From NCBI RefSeq assembly GCF_021234875.1, contig NZ_JAJQVM010000022.1, forward strand, positions 1 to 64,000: a stretch of 64,000 nt of DNA. The letters are read 5' to 3'. The notes under the pieces were generated by a model that saw only the letters and a list, made by a program, of their open reading frames with translations, did not search any database and had not been told where the DNA came from. Source of the DNA: Marinibactrum halimedae (GTDB lineage: Bacteria; Pseudomonadota; Gammaproteobacteria; Pseudomonadales; Cellvibrionaceae). How positions within the stretch are numbered: the first letter of the stretch is position 1; each line of letters begins with the position of its first letter. The translations under genes and the position numbers were made by a program. This document shows positions 50,920 through 63,873 of the stretch, one piece after another.

Positions 50920-52767
50920 CTATTCAACTGTCACAGATTTCGCTAAATTTCGAGGCTGATCCACATCCGTTCCTTTATTCACCGCCACATGATAGGACAA
51001 TAATTGTAAGGGCAGGGTATAAATAATAGGCGAGATCGACTCTTCACAATGAGGAATATTCAGCACGGTCGTTTGGCCATCGTCTTTAAAACCGGCGTCT
51101 TTATCGGCAAAGACAAACAGTTTCCCCCCACGTGCCTGTACTTCTTCTAAATTCGATTTTAATTTCTCTAACAACTCGTTATTTGGCGCTACTGCAACAA
51201 CCGGCATATCGCTATCAATTAACGCAAGTGGCCCATGTTTTAATTCGCCAGCAGGATACGCTTCTGCATGAATATACGAAATTTCTTTCAGCTTTAACGC
51301 CCCTTCTAAAGCAATAGGGTAGTGAACCCCACGGCCTAAAAATAACGTATGGTGTTTTTCCGTAAACGCGTGGCTCATCTCTAAAATATCGTTATTGAGC
51401 GCTAACAGTTGTTCGCATAGCCTAGGTAAGCTGTGTAATTGCTTCACAAGCTTGGCTTCACGTTCTTCCGTAATTTCATAACGTCGACCAATGGCAATCA
51501 CCAATAACTGAAGTGCCACCAGCTGTGTAGTAAAGGCTTTGGTAGAGGCGACACCGATTTCGGTGCCAGCATGGGTCATAAAGGCAATATCAGACTCACG
51601 CACCAATGAGCTATTTGGTACATTACACACTGCTAACGATGCCAGATAATTTAACTTTTTTGCCTTGCTTAAGGCCGCAAGCGTATCCGCCGTTTCACCC
51701 GATTGGGAAATAGTAACAAACAGCGTGTTTGGCGCAGTGGTCACTTTTCGATATCGGTATTCACTGGCAATTTCTACGGTACACGTGATTCCGGCCCACT
51801 CTTCGAACCAATATTTCGCTACTGTGGCAGCATGAAAACTGGTTCCACAGGCAATAATTTTAATTTGCTCAACTTTATCAAAAATATCCCGTGCCTCAGC
51901 CCCAAAGGATTCTTCTAAAATACGATCTTCGCTGATGCGACCATGCAAAGTATTTTGAATCACACTGGGTTGTTCAAAGATTTCTTTGATCATGTAATGG
52001 CGATGTTCGCCTTTATCGAGATTTTCTTGCACTTCGGTTAATTGCACTACGTCCCGTTGTATCTCTTCACCATTGGAATCGTAGATGTGGTAACTCGTGG
52101 GAGTAATTTCCACCAATTCATTTTCTTGAAGGTAAATAAAACGATCCGTTACTTGTCGCAAAGCAAGTGGATCTGAGGCAATGTAATTTTCATCAATACC
52201 AATACCCATTACCAAAGGACTGCCTTGACGAGCACCAATCACACGATGGGGTTCATTTTCGGAAACAACACCGATGGCATACGCGCCTTTAAACGTCGCT
52301 AATGCTTCTTGAACCGCTGACTTTAAGTCATGCCCTTGTGAGCAAAAATCTGCAATGGTATGGACCATTACTTCGGAATCGGTTTCACTGAGAAACTCAT
52401 AGCCTTTCTTTTTTAAAGCATCTCGAAGCGCACTGTGGTTTTCAATAATTCCATTATGGACTAGCGCAATGGGGCCAGAGCGATGAGGGTGTGCATTCAG
52501 TTCGGTAGGTTTACCGTGTGTGGCCCAGCGGGTGTGTGAAATGCCGGTCAATCCAGAAATGGGGTTTTCAATGGTTTTATCCACCAAGCCAACCACTTTG
52601 CCCACCGCTTTTTGAATCGCGAGTTTTGTGGGCTCATTTCCGTTGTCGATATTTTGAAGTAATGCCACGCCTGCGGAATCGTAACCACGGTACTCCAACC
52701 GCTTTAGACCTTCGATCAAAATAGGCAAAATATTTCTTTGCGCTGCTACACCCACAATTCCACACAT
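50920..52767 (-). CDS. glmS: Glutamine-fructose-6-phosphate transaminase (isomerizing)
   Basis: GlmS makes glucosamine-6-phosphate from fructose-6-phosphate and glutamine, the first step of UDP-GlcNAc synthesis. The 615-residue product has the catalytic Cys2 (MCGIVGVAA) and the glutaminase motifs LEYRGYDSAG and HTRWATHG. Two SIS domains carry CGTSFHAATVAKYWFEEWAG (split), SQSGETADTLAALS and GRGVHYPIALEGALKLKE, and the end DQPRNLAKSVTVE is conserved. It lies 58 bp after glmU and probably shares its transcript. Confidence 0.97.
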   Translation of the reverse strand: MCGIVGVAAQRNILPILIEGLKRLEYRGYDSAGVALLQNIDNGNEPTKLAIQKAVGKVVGLVDKTIENPISGLTGISHTRWATHGKPTELNAHPHRSGPIALVHNGIIENHSALRDALKKKGYEFLSETDSEVMVHTIADFCSQGHDLKSAVQEALATFKGAYAIGVVSENEPHRVIGARQGSPLVMGIGIDENYIASDPLALRQVTDRFIYLQENELVEITPTSYHIYDSNGEEIQRDVVQLTEVQENLDKGEHRHYMIKEIFEQPSVIQNTLHGRISEDRILEESFGAEARDIFDKVEQIKIIACGTSFHAATVAKYWFEEWAGITCTVEIASEYRYRKVTTAPNTLFVTISQSGETADTLAALSKAKKLNYLASLAVCNVPNSSLVRESDIAFMTHAGTEIGVASTKAFTTQLVALQLLVIAIGRRYEITEEREAKLVKQLHSLPRLCEQLLALNNDILEMSHAFTEKHHTLFLGRGVHYPIALEGALKLKEISYIHAEAYPAGELKHGPLALIDSDMPVVAVAPNNELLEKLKSNLEEVQARGGKLFVFADKDAGFKDDGQTTVLNIPHCEESISPIIYTLPLQLLSYHVAVNKGTDVDQPRNLAKSVTVE

Positions 52768-52825
52768 AATCAGTCCTGTAATTCGATCTAATGATTCTTT
52801 TTTCTCATTTACTTAAGATGAGGTA

Positions 52826-54214
52826 TTACGATTTTTTCGTAGGGCGTACCCAGTCTTTGAAATCTCGTTGCTTTGCCCGTGTTACCGAAAGCTGTTGTTC
52901 AGGCACATCACGAGTAATCGTTGAGCCAGCACCGACGGTCGCCTCTTTCCCAATAGTGACTGGCGCCACTAAGGCCGAATTTGAACCAATAAAGGCGCCG
53001 TCTTCGATGATGGTTTTAAATTTATTCGCCCCATCGTAATTACAGGTAATGGTGCCCGCTCCAATATTAACGCCGCTACCCACTTCGCTGTCACCGATAT
53101 AGCTCAAGTGATTCACCTTTGAGCCTTCACCAATTTTGGATTTCTTGGTTTCAACAAAGTTTCCGATCTTCGCGCCTGATTCCAATTCTGTTCCGGGCCG
53201 AATTCGCGCAAAGGGGCCAATTTCATTCTCGCCATGAATAATGGCATCCTCAATATGGGAATTTGCTTTGATGGTAACGTTATCCCCAATTTTTGTATTT
53301 ATCACCACACAGTTAGGCTCAATACAGACGTTTTTCCCCAACTCGACATTGCCAATAAAAACCGCATTGATATCAATAAACACATCTTGTCCACAATGGA
53401 CTTCACCGCGAATATCCACTCGTGTCGGATCAGCGATACACACTCCTTGCTCCATCAAGTTTTGTGTTCTTTGCTGCTGAACAAAACGTTCCAACTGAGC
53501 TTGTTGAGCACGGTTATTCACACCCATAACTTCCATTTCAGTTTCCGGCTGTTCTGTGGCGATCACACGCCCGGCACCGACGGCGATTTCAATAATATCG
53601 GTTAAATACAACTCACCTTGTGCATTGTCATTGGATAAGGTGGGTAACCATGCCAGTAAATCGTCCGTGTTGGCCGCAATAATGCCGGTATTCACTTCTT
53701 TAACTTTTAATTGCTTTTCGTTGGCATCTTTTTGTTCGACAATTCGAGCCACCGCGCCATGCTCATCACGAATAATTCGTCCATACCCTGTCGGGTCGTT
53801 TAATTCGACTGTGAGTAAACCAAGGCTGTTGTTATCCACAAGGTTAACCAATCGCTGAAGTAGGGCTGCGCTGGTAAGCGGCACATCGCCGTACAAAATT
53901 AAGGTTTTTCCACCACTCTCCAAAAACGGCAACGATTGCTGAACCGCATGACCGGTGCCCAACTGCTCTTGTTGATAAATGCATTGAATCTTTGGGGTCG
54001 AGCTTCCAGACTCTAAAGAATAAGCTTCACAGTAAGATTGAACCGACTCTCCACCATGCCCAACGATGACGTGTATCCGTGCATTGGCCAGTCCGACTGC
54101 CTGATCCAACACATGGCCCAGCATAGGTTTGCCCGCAAGAGATTGCAGAACTTTAGGAAGGTTCGAGCGCATTCGAGTGCCTTTACCGGCTGCTAAGATC
54201 ACTATATCAATCAT
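52826..54214 (-). CDS. glmU: Bifunctional N-acetylglucosamine-1-phosphate uridyltransferase / glucosamine-1-phosphate acetyltransferase
   Basis: GlmU makes UDP-GlcNAc for peptidoglycan and LPS. The 462-residue product has an N-terminal pyrophosphorylase domain (LAAGKGTRMRSNLPKVL, YGDVPLTS, and NTGIIAA). Its C-terminal left-handed beta-helix acetyltransferase domain has GPFARIRPGTELESGAKIGN, GVNIGAGTITCNYDGANKFKT and GAFIGSNSALVAPV (segments in order). The gene sits after the atp operon, separated by a strong terminator, and is followed by glmS. This order is common in gammaproteobacteria. Confidence 0.97.
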   Translation of the reverse strand: MIDIVILAAGKGTRMRSNLPKVLQSLAGKPMLGHVLDQAVGLANARIHVIVGHGGESVQSYCEAYSLESGSSTPKIQCIYQQEQLGTGHAVQQSLPFLESGGKTLILYGDVPLTSAALLQRLVNLVDNNSLGLLTVELNDPTGYGRIIRDEHGAVARIVEQKDANEKQLKVKEVNTGIIAANTDDLLAWLPTLSNDNAQGELYLTDIIEIAVGAGRVIATEQPETEMEVMGVNNRAQQAQLERFVQQQRTQNLMEQGVCIADPTRVDIRGEVHCGQDVFIDINAVFIGNVELGKNVCIEPNCVVINTKIGDNVTIKANSHIEDAIIHGENEIGPFARIRPGTELESGAKIGNFVETKKSKIGEGSKVNHLSYIGDSEVGSGVNIGAGTITCNYDGANKFKTIIEDGAFIGSNSALVAPVTIGKEATVGAGSTITRDVPEQQLSVTRAKQRDFKDWVRPTKKS

Positions 54215-54252
54215 CGCTAACTGTTTTCCTTGAGTTATAAAGAGCTAGAAAT

Positions 54253-54285
54253 AAAAAAGGCGGCCATCAATGAGCCGCCTTTTTT
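54253..54285 (-). terminator. Terminator of the atp operon
   Basis: AAAAAAGGCGGC (54253-54264) and GCCGCCTTTTTT (54274-54285) form a perfect stem with a 9-nt loop and a T-run on each strand. It lies 40 bp past the atpC stop and 39 bp before glmU. Confidence 0.9.
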
Positions 54286-54324
54286 AACATTCGTTAAATC
54301 GAAATGTATCAACCGATGGGTTAT

Positions 54325-54750
54325 TTATCGGCCTGCCTTACGCTTAATCGCTTGCAAGGTACGTAACTGTGCAGCCGCTTCCGCTAATTGAGAAGCCGCT
54401 ACAGAGTAGTCCAATTCACCGGACTGATTCGCCAATTGAGATTCCGCCGCTTTTTGTGCTTCAAGCACTTTGGCTTCATCTAAGTCATCGGCACGCAATG
54501 CGGTGTCTGCCAAGACAATTACGACAGAAGGCTGTACTTCAAGGTAGCCACCTGAAAGATAGAAAATCTCTTCTTCGCCGCCTTGCTTAATCACACGAAC
54601 GGGGCCTGGCTTCAATGCAGTTAATAGGGGTGCATGACCGTAAGCAATACCTACGTCTCCCTCAGAACCTGCAGCAACTACCATTTCCACTAAGCCGGAA
54701 AAAATTTCTTCTTCTGCGCTAACGATGTCACAGTGGACAGTCATAGCCAT
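54325..54750 (-). CDS. atpC: ATP synthase epsilon subunit
   Basis: Epsilon is part of the F1 central stalk and inhibits ATP hydrolysis. The 141-residue product has the beta-sandwich ([43 protein letters not shown]) and the two-helix C-terminal domain ([25 protein letters not shown]). AGAGG precedes ATG 54750; the frame opens further up at 54783. It is the last gene of the atp operon. Confidence 0.95.
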   Translation of the reverse strand: MAMTVHCDIVSAEEEIFSGLVEMVVAAGSEGDVGIAYGHAPLLTALKPGPVRVIKQGGEEEIFYLSGGYLEVQPSVVIVLADTALRADDLDEAKVLEAQKAAESQLANQSGELDYSVAASQLAEAAAQLRTLQAIKRKAGR

Positions 54751-54859
54751 TCTTGTTCGCCTCTTGTTTTGTGTCAGACTCAATCACAACATCATTAAAT
54801 TAGATGTGATTTAAGCAGACGAAAGAGTGACAACAAATGGGGAATTCACCCCATTTGAA

Positions 54860-56251
<1,392 letters not shown>

Positions 56252-56318
56252 TTAAATATAAAATTCAAAATCTAAATTCGGTTTAACTCGATGTTTGTTT
56301 TGCAATACAACGGTATGG

Positions 56319-57179
56319 TTAGACCGCTGCCGCACCACTCACAATTTCTGACAATTCTTGCGTAATTGCCGCTTGGCGCGCTTTGTTGTACACCAGTTGC
56401 AAGTCATTGATCAGATCACCAGCGTTATCGGTTGCATTCTTCATTGCAATCATACGCGCAGCTTGTTCACATGCTGCGTTTTCTACAACCGCTTGGTAAA
56501 CCTGTGACTCAACGTAACGGGTCAACAAACCTTCGAGTAACTCTTCAGCATCAGGCTCGTATAAATAGTCCCAATGATGTTTTAAGTCTTCGTTTTCTTC
56601 AGCTTCCAGTGGAAGTAATTGTTGTACGTAAGGCTTTTGAGTCATGGTATTCACAAACTCATTGCCCACTAAATACAACTTGTCGATTTTTCCTTCCGAG
56701 TAAGCGTTTAACATGGCTTTCACACTGCCAATTAAATCAGCAACGGCGGGGGATTCCCCTAAATCACGAACAGAAGCCACAACGTTACCGCCGACAGAAT
56801 TAAAAAACGCCGCCGCCTTTGCACCAATTAATGCAAAGTCTGCTTCGATGTTTTGATCTGCCCACTCTTTACTGGATGACAACGCAGCTTTAAATAGGTT
56901 GATGTTTAATCCACCACACAAACCACGGTCACTGGAGACGATAATGTAGCCAACGCGTTTTACTTCACGTTGCTGCATATATAAGTGCTGGTACTCAGGG
57001 TTCGCATTAGCAATATGACCTACCACGGCGCGAATGCGCTGCGCATAGGGCTTGCCGGTTTCCATGCGGTCTTGAGCTTTACGCATTTTACTCGCCGCTA
57101 CCATTTCCATAGCGCTGGTAATTTTCTGCGTACCTTTAATGCTCGAGATCTGAGTACGAATTTCTTTTCCGACTGCCAT
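56319..57179 (-). CDS. atpG: ATP synthase gamma subunit
   Basis: Gamma is the rotating shaft of F1. The 286-residue product has the N-terminal coiled-coil helix ([32 protein letters not shown], in parts), the Rossmann-like middle ([14 protein letters not shown]) and the C-terminal helix ([35 protein letters not shown]). The length is standard. It is in the operon between atpA and atpD. Confidence 0.97.
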   Translation of the reverse strand: MAVGKEIRTQISSIKGTQKITSAMEMVAASKMRKAQDRMETGKPYAQRIRAVVGHIANANPEYQHLYMQQREVKRVGYIIVSSDRGLCGGLNINLFKAALSSSKEWADQNIEADFALIGAKAAAFFNSVGGNVVASVRDLGESPAVADLIGSVKAMLNAYSEGKIDKLYLVGNEFVNTMTQKPYVQQLLPLEAEENEDLKHHWDYLYEPDAEELLEGLLTRYVESQVYQAVVENAACEQAARMIAMKNATDNAGDLINDLQLVYNKARQAAITQELSEIVSGAAAV

Positions 57180-57264
57180 AAGAGGCCCTCGAATCTTCGT
57201 CTGTTAATAACACGAAAGTGCTCTACCCAGGTTATCGATTAGGCGATAGCCCGGGTAAAAACGC

Positions 57265-58809
57265 TTACCAAGTTTGCGTGGCCTTAAACTTCTCGATTGC
57301 CGCTTTAAAGCTGGATTCAATCTCGTCGTTGTAGCTACCGCTCTCATTAATTTTGCCCATCAATTCAGCATGCTCTGAATTCATGTAAGAGAGTAGGGCA
57401 GCTTCAAAGGAGCCAATTTTCGCGACTTCAACGTCTTTTAAATGACCTTCGTTCGCCGCATAAAGCACCACACCCATTTCTGCGATAGAAAGAGGCTGGA
57501 ATTGCTTCTGCTTCATTAACTCAGTAACACGCTCACCATGATCAAGCTGTGCTTTCGTGGCTTCGTCTAAGTCAGAAGCGAATTGCGAGAATGCCGCCAA
57601 TTCACGGTACTGAGCCAATGCGGTACGAATACCACCAGAAAGCTTCTTAACAATCTTAGTCTGGGCTGCACCACCAACACGAGAAACCGAAATACCGGCG
57701 TTCATCGCTGGACGAATACCCGAGTTAAACAAATCCGTTTCAAGGAAGATCTGGCCATCGGTAATCGAGATTACGTTGGTCGGTACGAATGCGGAAACGT
57801 CACCTGCCTGGGTTTCAATGATCGGTAATGCCGTCAAAGAACCGGTTTGGCCTTTTACTTCACCATTGGTGAATTTCTCAACGTAGTCAGCGTTAACGCG
57901 AGAAGCGCGCTCCAACAAACGAGAGTGCAAGTAGAACACGTCACCAGGATAAGCTTCACGACCTGGAGGACGACGCAATAGCAAAGAAATTTGACGATAA
58001 GCCCAAGCTTGCTTGGTTAAATCATCATAAATAATCAATGCGTCTTCACCGCGATCACGGAAGTATTCACCCATGGTACAACCGGCAAACGGAGCCAAGA
58101 ATTGCATGGATGCAGGATCAGAAGCGGTTGCCGCAACCACAATAGTGTGATCCATGGCGCCATGCTCTTCCAATTTACGAACCACAGCCGCAACAGAAGC
58201 CGCTTTCTGGCCAACCGCAACGTAAACACACTTAATGCCAGAACCTTTCTGGTTAATGATGGCGTCTACAGCAATAGCGGTTTTACCTGTTTGGCGGTCG
58301 CCAATAATCAACTCACGCTGACCACGACCAACAGGAACCATTGAGTCAACAGCTTTTAAACCTAATTGTACAGGCTGATCAACACCTTGACGGGCAATTA
58401 CACCCGGTGCGATTTTTTCGATCGCGTCAGTTTGAGACGTACCTAATGGGCCTTTACCGTCAATTGGGTTACCCAGCGCATCAACCACGCGGCCCAATAA
58501 TTCATTACCCACAGGGACTTCAAGAATACGGCCAGTACATTTACATTTTTGACCTTCGGCAACGGTTTGGTAGTCACCCAAAATAACCGCACCAACGGAG
58601 TCTTGTTCTAAGTTCAAAGCCAAGCCATAGACATTGCCTTCGAATTCGATCATTTCCCCGTACATCGCATCGGCCAGACCGTGAATACGGATAATACCGT
58701 CGGTCACCGAAACGACGACGCCCTCGTTTTGGGCTTCGCTTTTTACATCAAGAGAATCGATACGACTCTTGATGATTTCACTAATTTCAGAAGGATTCAG
58801 TTGCTGCAT
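57265..58809 (-). CDS. atpA: ATP synthase alpha subunit
   Basis: Alpha is the non-catalytic nucleotide-binding F1 subunit. The 514-residue product has P-loop [15 protein letters not shown], the arginine-finger region [47 protein letters not shown] (in parts) and the conserved N-terminal [14 protein letters not shown] that binds delta. The length is standard. It is 85 bp upstream of atpG. Confidence 0.98.
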   Translation of the reverse strand: MQQLNPSEISEIIKSRIDSLDVKSEAQNEGVVVSVTDGIIRIHGLADAMYGEMIEFEGNVYGLALNLEQDSVGAVILGDYQTVAEGQKCKCTGRILEVPVGNELLGRVVDALGNPIDGKGPLGTSQTDAIEKIAPGVIARQGVDQPVQLGLKAVDSMVPVGRGQRELIIGDRQTGKTAIAVDAIINQKGSGIKCVYVAVGQKAASVAAVVRKLEEHGAMDHTIVVAATASDPASMQFLAPFAGCTMGEYFRDRGEDALIIYDDLTKQAWAYRQISLLLRRPPGREAYPGDVFYLHSRLLERASRVNADYVEKFTNGEVKGQTGSLTALPIIETQAGDVSAFVPTNVISITDGQIFLETDLFNSGIRPAMNAGISVSRVGGAAQTKIVKKLSGGIRTALAQYRELAAFSQFASDLDEATKAQLDHGERVTELMKQKQFQPLSIAEMGVVLYAANEGHLKDVEVAKIGSFEAALLSYMNSEHAELMGKINESGSYNDEIESSFKAAIEKFKATQTW

Positions 58810-58830
58810 GCTCGTTCCTACCCTAATAGA

Positions 58831-59367
58831 TTAGGAGTTCATTGCTTCGGCGAGTTTAGCCAAGCGGCCGCGCACCGAATCATCGATAACGGTATCTCCG
58901 GCGCGAATGAGCGCACCGCCAATCAGTGATGGGTCAACATCACCTTGAACGGAGACTTCGCGATTGAGCTTGGTACTTAATGCTTTCGCCAATTTGTCGA
59001 GTACCTCACCGGGCAATTGGTATGCACTGATGACATCGACATCAATGGATTTTTCTAATTGCGCCTTGAACACATCAAAGAGTTCATGGATTGCCGGAAG
59101 TAACTCGAGGCGTTTATTCGCTGCCAGGTTACGGATAAAGTTTTGACCTTTCTCGTTCGCTGCGTCGCCGCAAAGCTCGACAAAGGTTTCACCTTTCTGC
59201 GCTGCTGTTTGAGTCGGCGATGCCATGACTTTTTTCACGGCATCCGCTTGGGAAACAGCGGCCATAACCGACAACATTTCCGACCACCCCTGCAGGTCGC
59301 TTGCCTCACGGGCATACTCGAACGCTGCTCTAGCATAGGGACGGGCGAGTGTTGTTAGTTCAGCCAT
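58831..59367 (-). CDS. atpH: ATP synthase delta subunit
   Basis: Delta joins F1 to the peripheral stalk. The 178-residue product has the six-helix N-terminal domain ([34 protein letters not shown]) and the C-terminal signature [36 protein letters not shown] (in parts). It lies 11 bp after atpF and 21 bp before atpA. Confidence 0.96.
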   Translation of the reverse strand: MAELTTLARPYARAAFEYAREASDLQGWSEMLSVMAAVSQADAVKKVMASPTQTAAQKGETFVELCGDAANEKGQNFIRNLAANKRLELLPAIHELFDVFKAQLEKSIDVDVISAYQLPGEVLDKLAKALSTKLNREVSVQGDVDPSLIGGALIRAGDTVIDDSVRGRLAKLAEAMNS

Positions 59368-59378
59368 ATCGTCCTCAC

Positions 59379-59849
59379 TTACAGCTCAGCGGCGAGCTTA
59401 TTGACCAATTCAGCGTTTGCCGCTTCATCGATATTTGCTTGAAGAACTTGAGATGCACCTGCCAAAGCCAATGCAGCGACCTTACCGCGCAACTCTTCTT
59501 TCGCACGATTGGTCATTTGTTCTACTTCTGCTTCCGCCGCCGCTTTTACACGATCAGCTTCGGCAACCGCTTGCTCTTTCGCTTCGTCGATAAGTTGAGT
59601 AGCACGCTTGTTTGCCTGCTCCACAATTGCAGCGGCTTGTTCTTTAGCCTCACGCAATTGTTCAGTGGCTTTTTTCTGAGCCAACTCAAGATCTTTGTCA
59701 GCACGCTCTGCTGCTTCCAAACCAGCAGCAATTTTTTGTTCGCGCTCTTCCATTACGGAAATCAACGCAGGCCAAACGTACTTCCAACAAAACGCAACGA
59801 AGACGAAGAAAGTGATGGACTGTCCAATTAAAGTCAGGTTGATATTCAC
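59379..59849 (-). CDS. atpF: ATP synthase b subunit
   Basis: The b subunit dimer forms the peripheral stalk. The 156-residue product has one N-terminal membrane helix ([18 protein letters not shown]) and a long charged coiled coil rich in Ala, Glu, Lys and Gln. The length equals that of E. coli. A long open frame on the opposite strand of this gene is only a shadow of its helical coding pattern. Confidence 0.96.
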   Translation of the reverse strand: MNINLTLIGQSITFFVFVAFCWKYVWPALISVMEEREQKIAAGLEAAERADKDLELAQKKATEQLREAKEQAAAIVEQANKRATQLIDEAKEQAVAEADRVKAAAEAEVEQMTNRAKEELRGKVAALALAGASQVLQANIDEAANAELVNKLAAEL

Positions 59850-59902
59850 ACCAACACCTCTTGCTCAATAAATGAAATGGGGTTAAGCAAAGGGACGATA
59901 AC

Positions 59903-60160
<258 letters not shown>

Positions 60161-60208
60161 CTAGTTTTTAGAACTGAAATAAAAAGAATTGTGGAAAAAT
60201 AATTGTTA

Positions 60209-61186
<978 letters not shown>

Positions 61187-61317
61187 TTACTGAATCACTC
61201 TCAATTTGGACTCAAATTTGCTTATTCATTACTACTTTCAATAAGCAATAACGATTGCGCTATTCCTAAGCGGTGAGTCCTAAAATGGGCAAAAGAGAAC
61301 AGAAGTAAACTGTGTTA

Positions 61318-61698
61318 TTACCTATGACGCTCACTGATTACATGCTGTGCAAACCAAGCATGCAATACCAAACAAGAGGCATAGGCACCGAATAAAGCAC
61401 CATAATGTAGCTTTTTCACGGTTACGAAGATGATCGCAAAGCCCATGATAGTCAGGCTAAATTTGCCGATTTCCCCTCGGTATATCATGCGCAAAGCATT
61501 TTCAGACTGCTTCGCACCCATTATTCGAAACGCATAGTAAGCAAAGTAGGCATTGGGGATGATGTTGAGTAAGCCCCCCAATACAATCGAGTAGGACACA
61601 ACCAGGTCGAGCCAATATGTACAGACTCCAACACTCAGCAAAATCAGAAGCTGTGATTGATAGATGCGGTATACCGGCGGCTTTTTGATACTAACCAT
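61318..61698 (-). CDS. atpI: ATP synthase subunit I (AtpI)
   Basis: AtpI is a four-helix membrane protein that helps assemble the c ring or supply Mg2+. The 126-residue product has hydrophobic segments near 17-35, 35-55, 79-95 and 97-118, with the conserved GGLLNIIPNAYFAYYAFR and MIYRGEIGKF stretches. It is the first gene of the atp operon, 182 bp before atpB. Confidence 0.93.
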   Translation of the reverse strand: MVSIKKPPVYRIYQSQLLILLSVGVCTYWLDLVVSYSIVLGGLLNIIPNAYFAYYAFRIMGAKQSENALRMIYRGEIGKFSLTIMGFAIIFVTVKKLHYGALFGAYASCLVLHAWFAQHVISERHR

Positions 61699-61971
61699 AG
61701 CAGAACCTTGGCTGCTGGAAACTGGTCAGGCCGCTCTTCCTATCTTTATGCCTAAGCTCTTTCTTTTTTTCTTTTACTGTTAAAACGCTCAATACAACTG
61801 CTCTGAAATGGTTCGGTAACATCTAAATTTGCAATAGCGTAGATTCAGATAAATGTCTTATTAACCACTATTATTGTCATGTAACCCCACTCTAATTATG
61901 AGTACGGTAATGTTCACGACCATTGAGTTATCTTACTGAATCTCAATTGACGCCTTTTCAGAGCGTGCGGA

Positions 61972-62000
61972 ATTATAGGGGTTATTATCAAGCGGTTCAA
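61972..62000 (-). promoter_or_regulatory. Sigma-70 promoter of the atp operon
   Basis: On the minus strand TTGAAC (61995-62000) and TATAAT (61972-61977) are separated by exactly 17 bp, near-consensus -35 and -10 elements. A GC-rich discriminator (TCCGCACGC) follows, as in growth-rate-controlled promoters. The transcript would have a leader of about 265 nt before atpI. The rest of the gap (61699-62086) is AT-rich without another gene. Confidence 0.75.
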
Positions 62001-62086
62001 CAAAGGCGTTTTACTGACATTTTGTACGTACAATTCCGACAGATGAGAGTAAATTGTTTAATTTTATGCCTAAATTGGGCAATAAG

Positions 62087-63001
62087 TTAGTCGTTCATGT
62101 CAGTGTAGCGAAGGTGAGCCAAGATGCCATCCAGCTCATCCAAATTATTATATTTTAAAATTAACCTACCTTTGCCACTCGCAGAGTGTTGCACAGAGAC
62201 AGGAACGCCCACTTTCGCAGACAAGCCTTCTTCCAAATGATGGATATCTGGATTGGTGTTTTTTTCTTCTTTGGGTTTACTCTCTTCCTGTTGAATCCGT
62301 CGAACTAATGCTTCGGTTTGCCTCACCGATAAACCTTTACTGGTAATTTGCGAAGCAATCTCTCTTTGTGCCAAAGCACCTAAAGTCAGTAAACATCGTG
62401 CATGCCCCATTTCGATATCGCCATGCTCCAAAAGCTTTCGAACATCGTCGGTGAGACTTAACAAACGTAATAAGTTAGTGACAGTAGTGCGAGATTTTCC
62501 AACGGCTTCAGCCACTTCCTGATGGGTAAGCTCAAATTCATCCTGTAACCGTTTTAAAGCGATGGCCTCTTCAACCGGGTTTAAATCTTCCCGTTGAATA
62601 TTCTCAATCAACGCCATTGCAATGGCCGCTTCATCCGGCACATCCCGAATAATAGCGGGGATTTTATCCAACTCGGCCAGCTGTGTAGCACGCCAGCGCC
62701 TTTCGCCCGCAATAATTTCGTAACGCGACTCGGCAATAGGGCGAACAACAATAGGCTGCATCACACCCTGTACACGAATGGATTCTGCCAATTCTTCCAA
62801 TGCTTCTGGGTTCATATCCCGACGAGGCTGATATTTGCCGCGCTCAATAAACTCTACGGGTAACTCTACCAATTTACCGTTGTTGTCAGGGGTTGGGGAG
62901 GTTACCGCAGCAATGGCTTCATTGGTGGATTCTGCCTTATCTGATATTCCACCTAGCAAAGCATCCAACCCTCGTCCTAACCCTTTTCGTCTTGCTGCCA
63001 T
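62087..63001 (-). CDS. parB: Chromosome partitioning protein ParB
   Basis: ParB binds parS sites, spreads using CTP and, with ParA, segregates the origin region. The 304-residue product has the N-terminal RKGLGRGLDALLGG box, the CTP-binding motifs ALEELAESIRVQGVMQPIVVRP and IIAGERRWRAT, ENIQREDLNPVEEA, and the HTH ELTHQEVAEAVGKSRTTVTNLLRLL (segments in order). A C-terminal dimerisation domain ends in LDGILAHLRYTD. It lies 84-bp-scale downstream of parA on the same strand. No parS palindrome was seen in the window. Confidence 0.97.
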   Translation of the reverse strand: MAARRKGLGRGLDALLGGISDKAESTNEAIAAVTSPTPDNNGKLVELPVEFIERGKYQPRRDMNPEALEELAESIRVQGVMQPIVVRPIAESRYEIIAGERRWRATQLAELDKIPAIIRDVPDEAAIAMALIENIQREDLNPVEEAIALKRLQDEFELTHQEVAEAVGKSRTTVTNLLRLLSLTDDVRKLLEHGDIEMGHARCLLTLGALAQREIASQITSKGLSVRQTEALVRRIQQEESKPKEEKNTNPDIHHLEEGLSAKVGVPVSVQHSASGKGRLILKYNNLDELDGILAHLRYTDMND

Positions 63002-63084
63002 AACTGTCTCAAATGATTAATCAATAATAAAAAAGTTAAATCTAACCCTGCAACGAGAGGCATATCGAAAGATTTACGGATAAT

Positions 63085-63873
63085 TTACGCCTCGATGGTT
63101 TGCTTTTCTTCCAACGCATGACGTTTGAGCACTTCTTTAGCAAGCGCAAGATAAGCAATCGCACCTTTGGATTGTTTGTCGTAAGACAACACAGGTAAAC
63201 CATAGCTCGGGGCTTCGGCTAGGCGAACATTTCGAGGGATACAAGTTCGATATAAACGCTCACCAAAATAATCTGAAAGTTGAGCAGACACATCATTGGT
63301 AAGGCTATTTCGAGGGTCGTACATCGTTCGAAGAATACCTTCAATTTGAAGGGCAGGGTTCAGTAATTTCTGAATTTGATTCACCGTATTCACTAACGCC
63401 GATAACCCTTCTAGGGCATAGTACTCACACTGCATGGGAATAATGACCCCATCGCAGGCCGTCAACGCATTTACCGTGAGCATATTCAATGAGGGCGGGC
63501 AGTCAATCAGGATAAAGTCATACTGATCTCGAATTTTTGACAAGCTTTTACGCAAGCGCTGTTCTTTATTGGCAATGTCTAAGAGCTCAACTTCTGCCGC
63601 CGTTAAATCGCCATTCGCAGGCAAAAGATCAAAACCTGCGCTAGAGGGAGATAACGCTTGCTCTGCGTTGCAATTACCCACTAAGACATCATAAATGGTG
63701 TGTTCGACATCATTTTTATCCACCCCAGCTCCCATAGTGGCATTGCCCTGAGGGTCGAGGTCAATCATGAGAACTTTTTTCTTAGTGGCAACCAGTGATG
63801 CTGACAAGTTCACGCAGGTGGTGGTTTTACCAACGCCGCCTTTTTGATTTGTGATTGCAAACACTTTTCTCAA
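63085..63873 (-). CDS. parA: Chromosome partitioning ATPase ParA (Soj)
   Basis: ParA is the Walker-type ATPase partner of ParB. The product of 262 residues has the deviant P-loop KGGVGKTTTCVNLSASL, DLDPQGNATMG, LIDCPPSLNMLTVNAL and the ending LSYDKQSKGAIAYLALAKEVL. The open frame reaches 63894 through non-ATG starts (TTG 63894, GTG 63882, TTG 63873). AGGG eight bases before the TTG at 63873 gives the N-terminus MRKVFAITNQ like Pseudomonas ParA, so this start is chosen. Upstream to the window end no further gene is visible. Confidence 0.95.
   Translation of the reverse strand: MRKVFAITNQKGGVGKTTTCVNLSASLVATKKKVLMIDLDPQGNATMGAGVDKNDVEHTIYDVLVGNCNAEQALSPSSAGFDLLPANGDLTAAEVELLDIANKEQRLRKSLSKIRDQYDFILIDCPPSLNMLTVNALTACDGVIIPMQCEYYALEGLSALVNTVNQIQKLLNPALQIEGILRTMYDPRNSLTNDVSAQLSDYFGERLYRTCIPRNVRLAEAPSYGLPVLSYDKQSKGAIAYLALAKEVLKRHALEEKQTIEA

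Noticed and set aside
59349-59831. 160-codon open frame opposite atpF
   Set aside because: Long antisense frames are expected opposite Ala/Glu/Lys-rich helical genes. The product is Cys/Phe/Leu-rich without domains.
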